A stretch of DNA of 64,000 bases from Phenylobacterium sp. J367 (GTDB lineage Bacteria; Pseudomonadota; Alphaproteobacteria; Caulobacterales; Caulobacteraceae): the NCBI RefSeq assembly GCF_024699985.1, contig NZ_JAJONA010000001.1:1054001-1118000 (forward strand). Direction: 5' to 3'. This document shows, piece by piece, positions 55,682-64,000 of the stretch. Below the pieces are notes generated by a model that did not search any database, was not told the DNA's origin, and was given only the letters and a program-made list of their open reading frames with translations. Position 1 is the stretch's first letter, and every line of letters starts with the position of its first letter. The position numbers and the translations under genes are program-made.

Positions 55682-56167
55682 TTACTCGACGCTCTCGGAG
55701 ACGCTGTCCGTCTGGCGGGCGGTGAAGTCGGCAAGGCGCCCGGCCAGGTGCGCGTCCGCCAGCGCCAGGATCTTGGCGGCCATCAGGCCGGCGTTCTTGG
55801 CGCCGGCCTCGCCGATCGCCAGCGTGCCCACCGGGATGCCGCCGGGCATCTGGACGATGGAGAGGAGGCTATCCATCCCCTTCAGCGCCTTGGATTCGAT
55901 CGGCACGCCCAGCACCGGCAGCTCGGTGAGCGAGGCGGTCATCCCCGGAAGGTGGGCGGCCCCACCGGCCCCGGCGATGATCACCTTGAAGCCCGCGGCC
56001 TTGGCGCCCTTGGCGAAGCTGTACATCCGGTCAGGGGTGCGGTGGGCGGAGACCACCTTGGCTTCGTACGTCACGCCCAGGTCGTCCAGCATGGCGGCGG
56101 CGTGCTTGAGCACCGGCCAGTCGGACCGGCTGCCCATGATGATGGCGACGGGCGGTGCGGCGCTCAT
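55682..56167 (-). CDS. purE: N5-carboxyaminoimidazole ribonucleotide mutase
   Basis: 161 residues of class I PurE, which converts N5-CAIR to CAIR. The signature is [15 protein letters not shown] with [13 protein letters not shown] and [25 protein letters not shown]. The start ATG at 56167 gives the usual N-terminus; the longer frame to 56239 is not needed. First gene of purE-purK-methyltransferase. The class I type matches the presence of purK. Confidence 0.96.
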   Translation of the reverse strand: MSAAPPVAIIMGSRSDWPVLKHAAAMLDDLGVTYEAKVVSAHRTPDRMYSFAKGAKAAGFKVIIAGAGGAAHLPGMTASLTELPVLGVPIESKALKGMDSLLSIVQMPGGIPVGTLAIGEAGAKNAGLMAAKILALADAHLAGRLADFTARQTDSVSESVE

Positions 56168-56314
56168 GTGTCGTCGATTCCCTGGGCGGGCCCCGGCCCG
56201 GAAGGCGGCGGAGTATAGGCGCCGGCCTTGCGCCCGCAACCGAGTGGCTTAGGCTTTCGCTTAAGTGCCCGTGAGTCCTGCCGATTCTGGCCTGCCATCC
56301 CGGCGGAGGACGCG

Positions 56315-57061
56315 ATGAAGATCTTCGGCGCGCGCAACGAACCCCTGCCCGCCCAGCGCCGCCCGGCCGCGAGCGGCAAGGCGGCTGGCGTGCCGCGCGG
56401 CGCCGCGCCCCGGCGCGGTTCCGACGCCACCGACTTCCTGGGCCTGACCGAGGCGGACCTGACGCCCCAGGTCCAGGCGGCCATGGGGACCCTGCTCACC
56501 GAGATCGACGATCTCCGGGCCGAGATCGCCCGCCTGAAGGCGCGGCTCGCCGAGACCGAGGGCCTGGCCGACCGCGACGCGCTCACCCCGGTCCTGAACC
56601 GCCGGGCCTTCGTGCGCGAGCTCTCCCGCATCCAGACCTTCGTCCAGCGCTACGGCGCCGACGCCAGCCTGGTCTATTTCGACCTCGACGGGCTGAAGGC
56701 GGTCAACGACCGCTTCGGCCACGCGGCGGGCGACGCCGCCCTGAAGGCGGTGGCCGAGCGCCTGGCCGCCCAGGTCCGCGAGAGCGACATCGTGGGACGC
56801 CTCGGGGGCGACGAGTTCGCGGTGATCCTGGTGCAGGCCGAGCCCGCGACCGCCGAGGCCAAGGCCCAGGCGCTGGCCACGGCGGTCGAGCGCCTGCCGG
56901 TGAGCTTCGAGGGCGGCCAGGCCCAGCCCCGCCTCACCTTCGGCGTCAGCCGCATCGACCCGGACCTCGACCCGGAGGCCCTGCTGGCTGCGGCTGACGG
57001 GGCGATGTACGCGCGCAAGCGGGGCGGCCGTTCTGATTCCTCCCCCGACGGGAGCAACTGA
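56315..57061 (+). CDS. diguanylate cyclase (GGDEF domain)
   Basis: 248 residues. After an N-terminal disordered Ala/Arg-rich part and a coiled coil (LTEIDDLRAEIARLKARLAETEG), there is a complete GGDEF domain (VYFDLDGLKAVNDRFGHAAGD, GRLGGDEFAVI). The allosteric I-site RESD lies exactly five residues before the GGDEF motif, so product inhibition by c-di-GMP is expected. No membrane segment, so it is cytosolic. The start ATG at 56315 follows CGGAGGA. It makes c-di-GMP from two GTP, probably with coiled-coil dimerisation as the activity switch. Confidence 0.93.
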   Translation: MKIFGARNEPLPAQRRPAASGKAAGVPRGAAPRRGSDATDFLGLTEADLTPQVQAAMGTLLTEIDDLRAEIARLKARLAETEGLADRDALTPVLNRRAFVRELSRIQTFVQRYGADASLVYFDLDGLKAVNDRFGHAAGDAALKAVAERLAAQVRESDIVGRLGGDEFAVILVQAEPATAEAKAQALATAVERLPVSFEGGQAQPRLTFGVSRIDPDLDPEALLAAADGAMYARKRGGRSDSSPDGSN

Positions 57062-57063
57062 TC

Positions 57064-57279
57064 TCAGGCGATGATGTCCGGGGTCAGCATGTCCTCGAGG
57101 CGGGCGATCTCGTCCTTGAGGGCCAGTTTCTTCCGCTTCAGGCGGCCGATCAGCATCATGTCGGGCAGCGGCGAGGCCGACAGCGCCTGGATGGCCGCGT
57201 CGAAGTCGGCGTGGTCCTGGCGCAGCTCCGTGAGCCTGGCCTGGAGCACTTCCTCCGACTGGAACTGGTCGTCGTTCAT
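57064..57279 (-). CDS. DUF465 / YdcH family small protein
   Basis: 71 residues, helical hairpin: VLQARLTELRQDHADFDAAIQAL, MMLIGRLKRKKLALKDEIARLEDML. The pattern of two helices joined at L-P-D/R-L-K-K-x-K-L-x-L-K-D is typical of the YdcH/DUF465 family of unknown function. The start ATG at 57279 follows GAGGG; a TTG at 57288 is possible. Convergent with the diguanylate cyclase, and last gene of the ubiX-TIGR02444-ydcH group. Confidence 0.85.
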   Translation of the reverse strand: MNDDQFQSEEVLQARLTELRQDHADFDAAIQALSASPLPDMMLIGRLKRKKLALKDEIARLEDMLTPDIIA

Positions 57280-57289
57280 CGCCCTCAAC

Positions 57290-57736
57290 CTATCCCAAGG
57301 CCGCCGCCAGCGCAGCCAGCGCAGCGTCGGGCGCGGGTCTTCCCCAGGCCCGGGAGGCGGCCTTCAGCGCGGTGAGCGCCGGGGCCCCGCCGAGCTCGCC
57401 CCGGGATAACCCGGCCAAGGTTTCCAAAAGAAGACGCTCGGCGCGCAATTCCGCGGCCTTCACGTCCTCGCGCAGCGCCTCGCGCGCCGCGTCGTCCACC
57501 GGCGGGCAAGGCGCTTTGATCGCTCGTCGCACGGCGCGGAGCGGTGAGACTGCCTGGGCGTCCCAGCGGCGGGCGGCGTCCGCCGCGGTCCGCAGCAGCT
57601 CCGGATCCTGCGCCTCGGCCCACACGGCCCAGAGCAGATAGGGCGTGTTCTGGCCGTGCTCGTCCTGCAGGGCCAGGCAGGCGTCGGGCACGCCCTCGCG
57701 AGCGTAGGCCTCCAGCGCCCAGTCCCAGATCCCCAA
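57290..57736 (-). CDS. TIGR02444 family protein
   Basis: 148 residues: GIWDWALEAYAREGVPDACLALQDEHGQNTPYLLWAVWAE, then RRWDAQAVSPLRAVRRAIKA, and LRAERLLLETLAGL. The N-terminal block (F/W-x-x-x-x-Y-x-x-x-G-V-x-x-x-x-L-x-L-Q-D) is the TIGR02444/DUF2390 signature; function is unknown. It starts 3 bp after the ubiX stop, so it is cotranscribed. Helical; no signal peptide. Confidence 0.85.
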   Translation of the reverse strand: MGIWDWALEAYAREGVPDACLALQDEHGQNTPYLLWAVWAEAQDPELLRTAADAARRWDAQAVSPLRAVRRAIKAPCPPVDDAAREALREDVKAAELRAERLLLETLAGLSRGELGGAPALTALKAASRAWGRPAPDAALAALAAALG

Positions 57737-57739
57737 GGC

Positions 57740-58340
57740 TCAGCCCTCCGCCGGCGCGGGACCCACGTCCCGGCCCCATCGCTTAACCGGGCTCCATGAC
57801 AGGCCGAAGAGGTCCAGCGCCCGGCCCACCGATTGGTCGACCATGGCCTCGAGACTGGCGGGCTTCGCGTAGAAGGCCGGCATCGGCGGGGCGATCACCG
57901 CCCCCCATCTCGGCCAGCCGGACCATGGTGCGCAGGTGACCGAGGTGCAGCGGGGTCTCGCGGACCATCAGCACCAGCGGCCGGCGCTCCTTTAGCACCA
58001 CGTCGGCGGCCCGCGTCAGCAGCGACGAGGTCACGCCGGTGGCGATCTCGCTCATGGTCCGGACCGAACACGGCGCCACGATCATGCCGAGCGTCTGGAA
58101 CGAGCCCGAGGCGATGGCCGCGCCCACGTCGGAGACCTTGTGGACCACGTCGGCCTTCGCGTTGAGGTCGGCGACGGAGAGATCGGTCTCCTGAGCGAGC
58201 GTCAGGGCCGCGGCCTTGGAGACCACCAGGTGGCTCTCGACGCCCAGCTCGCGGCAGGCGTCGAGCGCGCGCAGACCGTAGACGATCCCCGAGGCGCCGG
58301 AGACGCCGACCACCAGCCTTGGCCGTTCAACTCTCGTCAT
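57740..58340 (-). CDS. ubiX: UbiX-type flavin prenyltransferase, frame broken
   Basis: About 200 residues. UbiX prenylates FMN to make the cofactor of the UbiD decarboxylase. The N-terminus (RLVVGVSGASGIVYGLRALDACRE) has the flavin-binding glycine loop. VVSKAA, VAPCSVRTMSEIATGVTSSLLTRAADVVLKE and RETPLHLGHLRTMVRLAEMG follow, then one extra G near 57901-57906 and the final part AVIAPPMPAFYAKPASLEAMVD. The frame change is treated as a sequence error. Start ATG 58340. Upstream of TIGR02444 in one operon. Confidence 0.9.
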
Positions 58341-58469
58341 GAGAAGGGCCCCCAACGCCCGAACACGCCGCAAGGATGCAGCTGAGCCGCCAGCAAACAT
58401 ATGTGATCTGACAGGCGCGCAAAGCGGGTGTTCACTTCAAGGCTGTCAACAGCGAGGAGACCACCCGTC

Positions 58470-58643
58470 ATGGCCGTGGAAGCCCGGATCCGTGAACTCG
58501 GATCTCGCCACCAGTCCCTGGAGCTCGCGATCCAGGAAGAGCTGCGCAGGCCCGCCTCCGACGACCTCAAGCTGAAGGAACTCAAGCGACAGAAGCTGAA
58601 GCTGAAGGAAGAGATGGAAGCCCTGCGCGAGCAGATGCACTAG
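58470..58643 (+). CDS. DUF465 / YdcH family small protein, second copy
   Basis: 57 residues: AVEARIRELGSRHQSLELAIQEELRRPASDDLKLKELKRQKLKLKEEMEALREQM. It has the same two-helix layout as the protein at 57064-57279 and the diagnostic central L-K-x-L-K-R-Q-K-L-K-L-K-E-E. The start ATG at 58470 follows GAGGAG. Unknown function. It is divergent from ubiX, 129 bp away. A repeat element follows its stop. Confidence 0.85.
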   Translation: MAVEARIRELGSRHQSLELAIQEELRRPASDDLKLKELKRQKLKLKEEMEALREQMH

Positions 58644-58650
58644 GGCGCCA

Positions 58651-58799
58651 CGCAATCCCTCCCCTCCAGGGGAGGGATCGTCGCGAAACGCGACCGGGTG
58701 GGGATGTCGGGACCAGGCGCCGCGCCTGAACGTCAACCCCCCATCCGTCCCGGCGCGGTGCGCCGTCCGCCCTCCCCCGAAGGGGAGGGATGGTCCCGA
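58651..58799. repeat. CCCTCCCC-type inverted repeat element
   Basis: Bounded by two hairpins: ATCCCTCCCCT/AGGGGAGGGAT (58655-58678, perfect 11 bp, 2-nt loop) and CCCTCCCC/GGGGAGGG (58780-58799). The middle has CGCGAAACGCGACCGGGTGG and CGCCGTCCGCC sections. The type (GGGGAGGGA ends) differs from the GAGAGG element seen twice earlier, so at least two families of palindromic repeats occur here. It lies between convergent genes and may also terminate both. Confidence 0.7.
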
Positions 58800-59510
58800 T
58801 CAATCCTCGTCGTCGTGGTCCGCGTCGCCCTGGTTCGCCCAGACGTCGGCGGCGGTCAGGTCCGAACGCCGGGCCGGCGCCTCGTCCTCGACCTCGGCTT
58901 CGGGCTCGATCACGCCGGTCTCGGAGGCCGGGCGCAGGGTCGGGCCGTCCGGGTCGGTGATCCCGCGACGGGCGTCGTCCTTGGCCTTCTTCTCGGCGGC
59001 CTTCTTCACCACGGCGTCCAGCTCCAGCTGGCTGGCGAGGCCCAGCGTCACCGGATCCACCGGCTTGATGTTGGCCGAGTTCCAGTGCTGACGGTTGCGC
59101 ACCTGCTCGATGGTGGCCTTGGTGGTGCCCAGCAGGCGGGCGACCTGGCTGTCCGGCACTTCCGGGTGGTTGCGCACGAACCAGGCGATGGCGTCCGGGC
59201 GGTCCTGGCGGCGCGACACGGGCGTGTAGCGCGGGGCCTTCTTCACCGGCTTCAGGAGCTCCGCGTGGCGGCTCTTCTGGGCGACCATGCGGTACTTGTC
59301 GTTCTTCTCGGCGCGGTCGAGCTCGTCGCGCGACAGCTGGCCGTTGGCGATCGGGTCGGCGCCGCGGATGTCGCGCGCCACCTCGCCGTCGGCGATCCCC
59401 TTCACCTCGAGCGGGTGCAGGCCGCAGAAGTCGGCGATCTGGTCGAAGGTCAGGGAGGTGTTGTCCACCAGCCAGACGGCGGTCGCCTTCGGCATCAGGA
59501 TTTCGGTCAT
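58800..59510 (-). CDS. trcR: DUF1013 protein, cell-cycle transcriptional regulator TrcR-type
   Basis: 236 residues. The DUF1013 block is clear: LMPKATAVWLVDNTSLTFDQIADFCGLHPLEVKGIADGEVA, and DAIAWFVRNHPEVPDSQVARLLGTTKATIEQVRNRQHWN, two helix-turn-helix-like segments. The C-terminus is acidic (VWANQGDADHDDED). The family is restricted to alphaproteobacteria and is annotated as cell-cycle transcriptional regulator TrcR; the gene name is by family, not by experiment here. An alternative GTG at 59516 would add two residues. Confidence 0.86.
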   Translation of the reverse strand: MTEILMPKATAVWLVDNTSLTFDQIADFCGLHPLEVKGIADGEVARDIRGADPIANGQLSRDELDRAEKNDKYRMVAQKSRHAELLKPVKKAPRYTPVSRRQDRPDAIAWFVRNHPEVPDSQVARLLGTTKATIEQVRNRQHWNSANIKPVDPVTLGLASQLELDAVVKKAAEKKAKDDARRGITDPDGPTLRPASETGVIEPEAEVEDEAPARRSDLTAADVWANQGDADHDDED

Positions 59511-59645
59511 AATCACGTCCTGCGGATCGTCCGGAAATGGTCGTCCGGAAATGAAGGCGCCCGGCCTTTCGGCCGGGCGGTGAGGGTTCCCATATAGGCC
59601 GGTTCCGGGCCTGAGAAAACGGAAATCCGCGGGGCGCGTGGAGAC

Positions 59646-61334
59646 TCAGGCCAGCAGCCAGTCGCCGCCCAGGTCGGTGAGCTGCACCCCGACCAGCACC
59701 ATGCGGTGGCCGGCCCCGAAATCGAGCACCGCGTCGGCCCCCTGCTGCAGCAGGTTGAACGCCGTTCCCGGGTCCAGCACCACCCGGTCGCCCGCCGCGT
59801 AGGCGAAGTCGAGGATGCGGTCGAGGCCGGCGTCCTGCGAACCGTGGAAGATGTCCGCCCCGGCCCCGCCGGTGATGGTGTCGTCGCCGCGATCGCCCGA
59901 GAGCCAGTCGTCGCCCTCGCCGCCCTCCAGGACGTCGTTCCCCTGGCCGCCACGCATCAGGTCGGCGCCGGCCCCGCCGAACAGCGCGTCGTCGCCGAGG
60001 TTGCCGTAGACGATGTCGCCGCCCTCGTCGCCGAACAGCCGGTCCTGGTCCTTGCCGCCCACCACCCAGTCGTCGCCGGCGCCCCCGGCGGCGGTGTCGT
60101 CGCCCATGTTGCCGTTGATGTCGTCGAAGTCCGCGCCGCCGGAGATCGAGTCCGCCCCGTCGTCGCCGCGCAGGTAGTCCTGGCCGGAGAAGCCCTGGAT
60201 CGTATCGGCGCTGGCGCCGCCATAGAGGGCGTTGGCCTGGGCGTTGCCGTTGATCTGGTCGGGTCCGGAGCCGCCGATGGCGTTCTCGATCACCGCCCCC
60301 TTGGCCACCGCCACATTGCCGATCGCGCCCCCGGCATTGGAGAAGAAGCCTTCCCTGAGGTCGATCACCTGGTCCTGGTAGAAGCCGGAAAAGTCGAAGG
60401 TGTCCGTGCCCCCGGCGTCCCAGACCGCGAAGATCAGCCGGGTGGTCGGGGAAGTCGCCTCGAACCAGGGCCGGTCGGCCGTCGAATTGAAGCCATAGAC
60501 CGTGTCCCCGGTGCGGGTGGTCATGTTGGCCCCGTACTCGACCTGGATGGCGGCGATGTCGTCGAGCATCGGGACCGCCGGATACCGTCCCGAATAGTCC
60601 GCCCCGGTGTTGGTCTCCCGGAAGTAGCTCATCACCGTGTACTGGCTCGAGTCCTGGTAGTACTCGGCGTCCTTCTCGTAGGTGATGGGCCCGCCCTCGT
60701 CCCCCGCGTCGTAGTCGCCGGGATGCGCCATGCCGATGGCGTGGCCGATCTCGTGGACCAGGACGTAGCCGCCGCGGTTCAGGGCCGTCGGATTGGCGTT
60801 GTAGCTGATGGTGGAATTCACCCAGACGTCGCCCGATCGGGCCGAGAAGGCCGGGTTGCCCGGGTAGTAGGCGAAGGCCGAGGCGCCGTCGACGCCCGAG
60901 CGGTAGTTGGCGAGCAGGATCGAGGCCTCGTCCGAATAGGCCGCCTCGCCCTCGGTTCCGGTCCCCACCCGCACGAAGGTGATGTTGGCGGCGTCGGACC
61001 AGGCGCGCATGGCGAGCTCGGCCTGGGCCATCTGGGCGGCGTTGAAGCGCTGATAGCCCGCGGCGTCGTCCGGCATCGTCGCGGGCGCGGTGGCCCGGAA
61101 GGCATAGGTCACCGTGTAGGGCAGCCCCGCCTGCGCCGACCAGCCGGGCGCCGCCTGCAGCACGATCGTGCCGTCCGGCTGCCGGACCTCATCGAAGCCG
61201 GTCATCTGCAGGGCGGCGCGGTCGATGGAGAAGTTCGGCTTGCCGCCGATCATCCCCTCGCCGCGCTGGTCGGCGTTGACCAGGCCGGGCGGCGACGCCG
61301 GATCGGCGGAAACAAGACCTTCGGACATCACCAC
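59646..61334 (-). CDS. M10 (serralysin-type) metallopeptidase with RTX repeats
   Basis: 562 residues, intact. The zinc site is HEIGHAIGMAHP (H194, E195, H198, H204) with the Met-turn SQYTVMSYF. Next comes a peptidase-M10 C-terminal domain ([37 protein letters not shown]) and about eight RTX nonapeptides, e.g. GGAGDDWVV and GGEGDDWLS. The tail LTDLGGDWLLA resembles type I export signals. No Sec signal. A secreted calcium-stabilised protease is predicted. The start is GTG 61334 with GGGAG, or ATG 61328. Tandem paralogue of the next gene. Confidence 0.92.
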   Translation of the reverse strand: MVMSEGLVSADPASPPGLVNADQRGEGMIGGKPNFSIDRAALQMTGFDEVRQPDGTIVLQAAPGWSAQAGLPYTVTYAFRATAPATMPDDAAGYQRFNAAQMAQAELAMRAWSDAANITFVRVGTGTEGEAAYSDEASILLANYRSGVDGASAFAYYPGNPAFSARSGDVWVNSTISYNANPTALNRGGYVLVHEIGHAIGMAHPGDYDAGDEGGPITYEKDAEYYQDSSQYTVMSYFRETNTGADYSGRYPAVPMLDDIAAIQVEYGANMTTRTGDTVYGFNSTADRPWFEATSPTTRLIFAVWDAGGTDTFDFSGFYQDQVIDLREGFFSNAGGAIGNVAVAKGAVIENAIGGSGPDQINGNAQANALYGGASADTIQGFSGQDYLRGDDGADSISGGADFDDINGNMGDDTAAGGAGDDWVVGGKDQDRLFGDEGGDIVYGNLGDDALFGGAGADLMRGGQGNDVLEGGEGDDWLSGDRGDDTITGGAGADIFHGSQDAGLDRILDFAYAAGDRVVLDPGTAFNLLQQGADAVLDFGAGHRMVLVGVQLTDLGGDWLLA

Positions 61335-61390
61335 GCGCTCCCGGAACGGTCAGTCTAAGGCCCGTCCGGCAGGCGCCGCAATGCGGCCGA

Positions 61391-63146
<1,756 letters not shown>

Positions 63147-63271
63147 CGCAAGCTACTCTCGCCAACCCATCCCCTTCTTTTCCTTAGAGGAATAGGTTAA
63201 CGCCGACAATCGGCAGGAGCCGCGGCGCGTCACCGCAGGCCCGGATGAGGACCAGCGTTCGCAATTCCCGC

Positions 63272-63294
63272 GCGGCGGGACTCAGCCCCGCCGC
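63272..63294 (-). terminator. possible terminator after ribBX
   Basis: GCGGCGGG and CCCGCCGC form an 8-bp stem with a 7-nt loop, 30-52 bp after the ribBX stop. No U-tract follows in the minus direction, so support is weak. Confidence 0.35.
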
Positions 63295-63323
63295 TTCCGC
63301 GCCGACGTCGGAGAGGGGGCAGA

Positions 63324-64000
63324 TCAGTCGAGCGGCACGCGCCCGACGATCTTCAGGCCGTAGCCCGCCGAGCCCGGCAGGACAGTGGCCGAGGAGGTCA
63401 GCAGCCGCATGTCGCGGACCCCGAGGTCCAGCAGGATCTGCGCCCCGATGCCGTAGTCCCGCAGCACATTGTGGGAGTGGTCGGCCTGCGGCTGGCCGTA
63501 GCGCTCGGACAGCCAGTGGGGGGTTGGAGTCGCGGATGAACACTGCCACCCCGGCGCCGTCGTATTCGGAGAGCGCCTTCAGCGCGCGGGGCACGTATTC
63601 GCGGCGGGCCTCGGAGGCGCCCAGCATGTCGGCGGCCATGTCCACCCGGTGCATCCGCACGAGCGTCGGCTTGTCCGGGTCGATCCGGCCGGTGGTCAGC
63701 ACCACGTGCTCGGTCTGGTCCAGCACGTTGCGGTAGACGATCATCCGGAAGCGGCCGCCGAAGGCGCTGTCGAACGGCGTCTCCAGGACGCGCTCCACCT
63801 GGCGTTCCGTGCGGCGACGGTAGGCGATCAGGTCGGCGATCGTGCCGATCTTCAGGCCGTGGAGCTGGGCGAAGGCGACGAGGTCCGGCAGGCGGGCCAT
63901 GGAGCCGTCGTCGTTCATCACCTCGCAGATCACGCCGGCCGGGTTGAGGCCGGCCATTCGGCTGATGTCCACCGCCGCCTCGGTGTGGCCGGCGCGGACG
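63324..64000 (-). CDS. ribB: RibBX-type 3,4-dihydroxy-2-butanone-4-phosphate synthase (5' end outside window), frame broken
   Basis: The 5' end is missing. Present are the end of the DHBP synthase domain ([40 protein letters not shown]) and a GTP cyclohydrolase II-like domain ([21 protein letters not shown]). In that second domain the zinc-binding Cys cluster of true RibA is absent: [17 protein letters not shown] is found instead. This fits the RibBX variant with a degenerate second domain. One extra C in the run near 63521-63526 breaks the frame; the corrected end is KIVGRVPLD. Makes the four-carbon precursor of riboflavin. Confidence 0.88.

Overview
The window is high-GC DNA that looks like a chromosome segment of an alphaproteobacterium of the order Caulobacterales, with Phenylobacterium or Caulobacter-like as my best guess. 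This is inferred from content: an Entner-Doudoroff operon, a DUF1013/TrcR-type cell-cycle regulator, COQ9, an imuA-imuB-dnaE2 cassette with an alphaproteobacterial LexA box (GTTC-N7-GTTC), a serC leader RNA, a RibBX-type riboflavin gene, and type I-secreted RTX proteins. I found no tRNA, rRNA, CRISPR, insertion sequence, phage or plasmid gene. No gene-free stretch exceeds 300 bases.

Layout. 1-3.7 kb: acyl-CoA metabolism (CaiB-type CoA-transferase diverging from an acyl-CoA dehydrogenase and an enoyl-CoA hydratase). 3.7-19.2 kb: central carbon block, with pgl-edd-glk-eda on the minus strand, then a GT4 glycosyltransferase with a debranching-type glucosidase, pyruvate kinase, a GH15 glucoamylase-like enzyme, zwf, and otsB-otsA for trehalose. 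19.2-32.9 kb: DNA repair, with ligD and ku (end joining) and imuA-imuB-dnaE2 (SOS translesion synthesis). An aldo/keto reductase, a nucleotide-exchanger-like transporter and a carboxylesterase lie between them. 33-37.3 kb: an EthD protein, a TonB-dependent receptor, and a beta-propeller/MoaD-like pair. 37.3-40.4 kb: serC-serA with a structured leader. 40.4-48.3 kb: a hybrid histidine kinase, two small exported proteins, PhzF, a GNAT, and folP-thiD-nucleotidyltransferase. 48.3-52.5 kb: an RTX-flanked sugar dehydrogenase, ftsH and rpsU. 52.7-59.5 kb: coq9, a small XRE regulator operon, purE-purK-methyltransferase, a diguanylate cyclase, ubiX and trcR. 59.6-64 kb: two serralysin-type metalloproteases and a 5'-partial ribBX.

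Sequence quality dominates interpretation. I count about 25 single-base frame breaks in about 20 genes. They include three in ftsH, which is normally essential or important, and one in zwf. In each case the protein resumes exactly in the next frame, often at a G or C run. I read these as uncorrected assembly indels, not pseudogenes, and annotate each gene over its full reconstructed span.

How the genes work together: zwf, pgl, edd, eda, glk and pyk form a complete glucose-to-pyruvate Entner-Doudoroff route. The GH15, GT4, debranching and OtsAB enzymes would feed it from, or divert it to, alpha-glucans and trehalose. LigD/Ku and ImuAB/DnaE2 give two mutagenic repair routes within 14 kb. Three RTX proteins share one C-terminal repeat and tail design and are probably exported by the same type I system, which is not encoded here.
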